From positions 1-9,452 of the forward strand of contig JAHJRS010000073.1 of assembly GCA_018830845.1 (NCBI GenBank): a stretch of 9,452 nt of DNA, written 5' to 3'. Origin of the DNA: Nanobdellota archaeon. GTDB lineage: Archaea > Nanobdellota > Nanobdellia > Pacearchaeales > GW2011-AR1. Both the position numbers and the translations under genes were made by a program. The notes under the pieces are model-generated. The model was not told the DNA's origin, searched no databases, and saw only the letters and a program-made list of their open reading frames with translations. The stretch's first letter is position 1. Each line of letters begins with the position of its first letter. Positions 6,166-9,452 of the stretch are shown here, piece by piece.

Positions 6166-6326
6166 AAAAGTGCCCTCCAAAAACTGGGGGGAGCCACTCC
6201 TCCAAGTCCTTCAAAAAACTCAAGAATATTATTTTTAAAAACAAAATAAAGCCCGGCTATCACTGCAATAACCACAAGGATTCCAAGAATTATTTTTACA
6301 ATTTGCCCAACCGCTAACTCTGACAT
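6162..6326 (-). CDS. 54-residue membrane protein resembling a leaderless pilin
   Basis: The protein begins MSELAVGQIVKIIL, has one hydrophobic helix at about 6-31 and a short tail ending SFWRALL. There is no KG/RG site, but after the initiator Met-Ser the sequence ELAVGQIV lines up with the mature start of the 287-residue neighbour (ELTTQQIV): E, L, Q, I and V coincide. It therefore looks like a pilin helix already without its leader. A strong ribosome site (GAGGAGG) sits four bases before the ATG, the ATG follows directly on the stop of the gene before it, and its stop overlaps the next ATG. It is the second gene of unit A. No cysteine is present. Confidence 0.65.
   Translation of the reverse strand: MSELAVGQIVKIILGILVVIAVIAGLYFVFKNNILEFFEGLGGVAPPSFWRALL
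6173..6178 (-). promoter_or_regulatory. Ribosome binding site fixing the start at 6165
   Basis: GGAGGG on the minus strand, seven bases before the ATG at 6165. It lies inside the coding sequence of the 54-residue gene and makes the upstream TTG at 6180 unlikely as a start. Confidence 0.65.
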
Positions 6327-6494
6327 TTATCCTCCTCTAAAAATATTTTTAAATTGATCAAGAATAGAAATTCCTTTTCCTTTCAAAACAAAAATTGCAA
6401 TCATTAAAACTACCAAAACAGCAACCGCAATTAAAATCCACGGGAGATATTCTGAAACAATGCCTTTTTTATTAAAAATCTTCCTCCCCCCCAT
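6327..6494 (-). CDS. Minimal pilin-like protein, class III signal peptide, 55 aa, first gene of unit A
   Basis: It begins MGGRKIFNKKGIVSEYLPWI. KKG at 9-11 is followed by a mature protein of only 44 residues: Ile at +1, Glu at +4, a membrane helix at about 18-38, and a short basic/amphipathic tail (SILDQFKNIFRGG). It thus keeps the whole class III signal but has almost no head domain. It could be the main filament core or a scaffold subunit. A TATA-like box ends 21 bases before the ATG, and the stop TAA is immediately followed by the ATG of the next gene. It is the promoter-proximal gene of unit A. It has no cysteine. Confidence 0.68.
   Translation of the reverse strand: MGGRKIFNKKGIVSEYLPWILIAVAVLVVLMIAIFVLKGKGISILDQFKNIFRGG
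6331..6337 (-). promoter_or_regulatory. Strong ribosome binding site of the 54-residue gene
   Basis: GAGGAGG on the minus strand, four bases before the ATG at 6326, overlapping the last codons of the 55-residue gene. It is the best Shine-Dalgarno match in the window and supports both small genes. Confidence 0.65.
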
Positions 6495-6515
6495 AAGATT
6501 AATAAGAAAAAACTA

Positions 6516-6525
6516 TTTAATAAAG
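6516..6525 (-). promoter_or_regulatory. TATA-like promoter of pilin unit A
   Basis: On the minus strand this reads CTTTATTAAA. It ends 21 bases before the ATG at 6494, the same leaderless geometry as elsewhere. The rest of the 162-base gap (6495-6656) shows no other gene or structured element. Confidence 0.6.
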
Positions 6526-6607
6526 GTTTCTTGAAAAAAATTATAAGGAAAACTAATCCAGAAATAAAAAGTAATTTATTCCTCCCAAAACTCATCTAGA
6601 AATAAGC

Positions 6608-6614
6608 AAAAAAA
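6608..6614 (-). terminator. Possible oligo-T terminator after the large surface protein
   Basis: Seven consecutive T on the minus strand, about 42 bases after the stop at 6657-6659 and before the promoter of pilin unit A. There is no clear hairpin. It fits archaeal T-tract termination, but such runs are common in this DNA. Confidence 0.3.
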
Positions 6615-6656
6615 CCAATTCAAAGATTTAGAAATTCAAACCAATCTTATTTATAT

Positions 6657-9452
6657 TTATTTCTTTATGCCCAACATTTCCAAAATCCTGGCCCACAAAT
6701 TTGAAAGATTCTTTTCATCCTCTTCTAAAGATGCAACATCATAACCTGTGAACCCTGGTTGAGGAAACGAAGTATTACCTACGACAGATTCAGTTAAGGC
6801 ATAATATCTGTCCACTGCAGGAATAGTATTTCCAGAATTAATATACTCTGGGCCGTATGCGGGCCAAGGTTTTTCAATGGGCCACCACGAAGGCTTTCCT
6901 TCAAGGAACATCGAGTTTGGAATAGGTGTTGATTCTCCGCCTAAAGAACTCTCCCAATTAGTAAATGCTCCATCCAAGTAATTATAATTTCCATGAACTA
7001 ATATCGTCGCAGCACCATCAGAATGAAGATTGATTACACCATCTTCTGTTGTTTGGCCCAACAATCCAAGTTCATTGCCAATAAGATTGTGATTATAATT
7101 GTTTCCAGATACATCAATATGGGAGAATCTGCCAAGATTTGTTACATGTCCATCCACACGAGGAATTCTATTCCTAAAGAAGGTGGTGGGACCGTTCGTA
7201 CCATGCACATTATCTGTGGCAATTTTTTGGCCTTCATTTCCTTCAAACAAATTCATATTAGGATAATTCCCATGCGCTAATAAATCAGTAAATAACCAGT
7301 TAATAGTCTCATTGTAACTATTTGCCCCCCATGGATCTTTAGAGTAACTATAGGCAAATACATTCCCAGAACTACCATCTGAAAGAACCATTGAATGTCT
7401 TAAATAAGCAAAGATAGAATTAATTATTAAATTATCAGAGGATCTTCCTTCTATTGTCACCCCATAGCCTTGACCACCACTTCCTCTTACCCATGCATCA
7501 CTAAAAACACTATCTCTTATTTCAGAGCCAAAAGTTTGGTCAACCATGTTCACATGTTGACTGTAAGCCATATTACTCCAAACATTTTTAACCCAACAAT
7601 GAACAGCACCAGCCATATTTATATTTGATCCAGAACTACCTTCAACCTTGTCAATGAACAAATCTTCTATTCCAGCGAACTTATATCCAGGCTCTGCTTT
7701 TACTTTTGGATTTAAACTTGTTTTATAATTTAAATATGCCGGCCTGTTAAGAGTAATTGTATTAGTCGCAGAATTAATTGATTCTATAAGTGCAACCTGT
7801 CCCATAGACCTGTCCTGTGTCCAACTCGAACAACCACTATAGCCACATGCAAAGAGCTCCGGATCATTATCTTGTCTTATTTCTAAATATTCTCCAACTG
7901 AAATTCCACTAAGAGAACTAACCTTTATCTCAAATGAACCTTGAGCGACATTTTCTGTAACAGAAATGTCTGGGTCGGGCCTCCAGTCAGTCATTTCAAT
8001 ACATGTTCCAGAATCGCATATGATTTTAGTCTCAAACATTCCTGCACCCCTTAAAACTTTATACTGGGGAATATCTATCTCACTTGTGATTAAATATTCT
8101 CCTTGTGGCAAATATAATGCTTTTTGTTGTGCCATTGCATTCAAAGCACTCTGAATCGCTTGCGTATCGTCTGCAACTCCATTGCCTACAGCATTATATG
8201 GTGAGCCCATAACATCAATATTGCTATTTGGATAATTAGGTATCCCTCCTGGAATTCCTGGATTCCAATCAATACTTCTGTCCGAAGGCAAGAATCCAAC
8301 TCCACTCTCACAATCCTCTGGACAATTATTTACATCCTCACCGGGTTCACATTGACCATTTCCACAAACAGGTACAGCGACGTTAACAGTCATGGTATCT
8401 TCGGAATTAAGTTCCCCATCGTCACCAAGTAATTTCAAAACGTATTCGCCATCCAATGAAAAAGTAGCCGTTGTTGAAGCAACATATGCATTATCAAAAG
8501 TAATTGTTCCTAGACCAGAAACTTTACTCCACTGAACATTTATTTCCCCGGGGGGATCAGGCAAACCATCGTCACTAACAACACCAGATAATTGAGCAGA
8601 CTGAGAAATGTAAATGCTTCTATCAGGACCTGCATCAACTATTGGTGCCTGATTAACTGGAGGATTCAATTCAACACCCCAAATCTCAAATTCAAATAAA
8701 CCAGCCCAATAATTCTCACTTTGAGTCTCAAAATTCATTCTAACATATTGAATCTGAATCGGAGTAAAGGAATCATTTGTCCATTGCTCCACTAAAGAAG
8801 CTTTAGAAGAAACAACAGTTGTCCATACTACACCATCCAGACTTCCTTCGACATTATACTGATAAATCCTGCCAAGATTCCATCTATAAGGAGAAAACTT
8901 AGTTTCATAAACTTCTTGAACTCCTCCCAAATCAAAAGTAATCGAAACATCCACATTCATAGTCCCTACATTGGCACTTTGATGGGCAGCCCACCTCGTC
9001 GACAAAGTATCATCATAAGAATTTTCTATTGGATTCTCAGTTTGATGAGTGTCTGCATTATCAACAGCAAAGATAACTCTTAGTTTCTCGGAAGTACTTA
9101 CACAAATAGGATCATTAACACAATCAGAATCATCACAATCAATCAATTCATCACAATCATCATCAACATTATTATCACAAACTTCAGATACTCCTGGATT
9201 TATTGAAGGATTGTCGTCGTCACAATCTGTATTAGGTCCTCCACCTATACACCACCAGAATTCATCATATTCATCTTGATCTGTATCACAAATTCCTTCA
9301 CAACCTTCATTTATTTCTCCATTACAATTATTATCAATTTCATCTCCACAAAGTTCAACCTGTCCAGGATTAACATTTGGATCATTATCATTACAATCAT
9401 TACCAGTAGAACAACTAACCTCTTCCTTATCGTAGCCATCTGCATCATTATC
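6657..9452 (-). CDS. Large multidomain secreted/surface protein, N-terminus beyond the window (partial)
   Basis: The frame is open from the right edge (9452) to the TAA at 6657, so 931 residues are visible and the start is missing; the TTG at 9146 is internal. Domains, in visible numbering: 1-117, acidic Cys/Asp repeats of the MopE-like putative metal-binding type (DNDADGY, GNDCNDNDPNVNPG, CGDEIDNNCNGEINEGC and a second copy); about 119-262, an F5/8 type C (discoidin-like) domain (DDTLSTRWAAH, ITFDLGG, YNVEGSLDG, LFEFEIWGVEL); about 268-359, a PKD-like domain (APIVDAGPDRS to MTVNV); 363-381, a Cys motif CGNGQCEPGEDVNNCPEDC; about 387-890, a pectate-lyase-superfamily right-handed beta-helix (GNGVADDTQAIQSALN, LYLPQGEYLI, HGNYPNMNLFEGNEGQ). 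It is probably an extracellular carbohydrate-binding or -cleaving protein or adhesin; catalysis cannot be assigned. No C-terminal anchor is seen. Its composition differs from the neighbours, hinting at transfer, perhaps from bacteria. Confidence 0.85.
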   Translation of the reverse strand, partial: DNDADGYDKEEVSCSTGNDCNDNDPNVNPGQVELCGDEIDNNCNGEINEGCEGICDTDQDEYDEFWWCIGGGPNTDCDDDNPSINPGVSEVCDNNVDDDCDELIDCDDSDCVNDPICVSTSEKLRVIFAVDNADTHQTENPIENSYDDTLSTRWAAHQSANVGTMNVDVSITFDLGGVQEVYETKFSPYRWNLGRIYQYNVEGSLDGVVWTTVVSSKASLVEQWTNDSFTPIQIQYVRMNFETQSENYWAGLFEFEIWGVELNPPVNQAPIVDAGPDRSIYISQSAQLSGVVSDDGLPDPPGEINVQWSKVSGLGTITFDNAYVASTTATFSLDGEYVLKLLGDDGELNSEDTMTVNVAVPVCGNGQCEPGEDVNNCPEDCESGVGFLPSDRSIDWNPGIPGGIPNYPNSNIDVMGSPYNAVGNGVADDTQAIQSALNAMAQQKALYLPQGEYLITSEIDIPQYKVLRGAGMFETKIICDSGTCIEMTDWRPDPDISVTENVAQGSFEIKVSSLSGISVGEYLEIRQDNDPELFACGYSGCSSWTQDRSMGQVALIESINSATNTITLNRPAYLNYKTSLNPKVKAEPGYKFAGIEDLFIDKVEGSSGSNINMAGAVHCWVKNVWSNMAYSQHVNMVDQTFGSEIRDSVFSDAWVRGSGGQGYGVTIEGRSSDNLIINSIFAYLRHSMVLSDGSSGNVFAYSYSKDPWGANSYNETINWLFTDLLAHGNYPNMNLFEGNEGQKIATDNVHGTNGPTTFFRNRIPRVDGHVTNLGRFSHIDVSGNNYNHNLIGNELGLLGQTTEDGVINLHSDGAATILVHGNYNYLDGAFTNWESSLGGESTPIPNSMFLEGKPSWWPIEKPWPAYGPEYINSGNTIPAVDRYYALTESVVGNTSFPQPGFTGYDVASLEEDEKNLSNLWARILEMLGIKK

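Noticed and set aside
6166..6180. TTG at 6180 as the start of the six-cysteine pilin-like protein
   Set aside because: It would lie within the ribosome binding site and spoil the ATGA coupling; the ATG at 6165 gives a normal MRKKG leader.
2529..6494. An archaellum operon
   Set aside because: No archaellin-like protein and no ArlC-J homologue, ATPase or platform protein is in the window; heads are short and all different.
9144..9146. TTG at 9146 as the start of the large surface protein
   Set aside because: The same frame stays open to the window edge with the same acidic Cys repeats; the codon is an internal leucine.
9049..9279. 76-codon plus-strand frame
   Set aside because: Antisense shadow of the Asp-rich repeats (GAT repeats read as Ser-rich peptide).
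1..9452. tRNA, rRNA, CRISPR array, insertion sequence or inverted-repeat element
   Set aside because: I looked through the intergenic spans and found no cloverleaf-like, repeat-spacer or transposase signal; gaps are all below 170 bases and AT-rich.

Overview
The window looks like a piece of a DPANN archaeal genome, probably of the Woesearchaeota/Pacearchaeota type. This rests on an archaeal translation elongation factor 1-beta, an archaeal RPA-like N-terminus, a two-aspartate prepilin peptidase with an archaeal C-terminal extension, many short proteins with class III (archaeal pilin) signal peptides, and TATA-box promoters in very AT-rich DNA. The exact lineage is an inference.

Layout. Positions 1-1259 hold housekeeping genes: the 5' end of an RPA-like single-strand DNA-binding protein (minus strand), then, divergently, aEF-1-beta and a HIT-fold protein that has lost its catalytic histidines. 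Positions 1269-6494 are all on the minus strand. In transcription order (right to left) they hold three runs of small membrane-anchored proteins: unit A 6494-4694 (five genes), unit B 4638-3029 (four genes) and unit C 2984-2529 (one gene). After these come a 48-residue basic protein and a prepilin peptidase. Positions 6657-9452 hold most of one large secreted or surface protein, also on the minus strand and running off the window. It has MopE-like acidic/Cys repeats, an F5/8C-like domain, a PKD-like domain, a Cys-rich linker and a pectate-lyase-type beta-helix.

The most interesting part is 2529-6494. Eight of its ten proteins start with a short basic leader ending in KG or RG, followed by a single hydrophobic helix: the class III signal peptide cut by the prepilin peptidase encoded next door. 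A ninth (54 aa) resembles the mature end of such a protein without a leader, and the tenth is a 33-aa membrane peptide. Genes within units are joined by ATGA overlaps, an 8-base overlap or zero spacing. The mature domains carry 8, 0, 0, 4, 0, 8 and 6 cysteines, always even, which suggests disulfide-bonded extracellular heads. No assembly ATPase or TadC/ArlJ-like platform protein is in the window. I read this as a multi-component pseudopilus or cell-surface complex of unknown function.

Promoters are unusually regular: seven of eight TATA boxes end exactly 21 bases before an ATG, implying leaderless mRNAs, while genes inside operons mostly show Shine-Dalgarno-like sites. The 21-base rule also supports two calls: the tiny 48-aa gene and the ATG (not TTG) start of the prepilin peptidase. 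I saw no tRNA, rRNA, CRISPR array or insertion sequence. The only gene-free gaps are under 170 bases.
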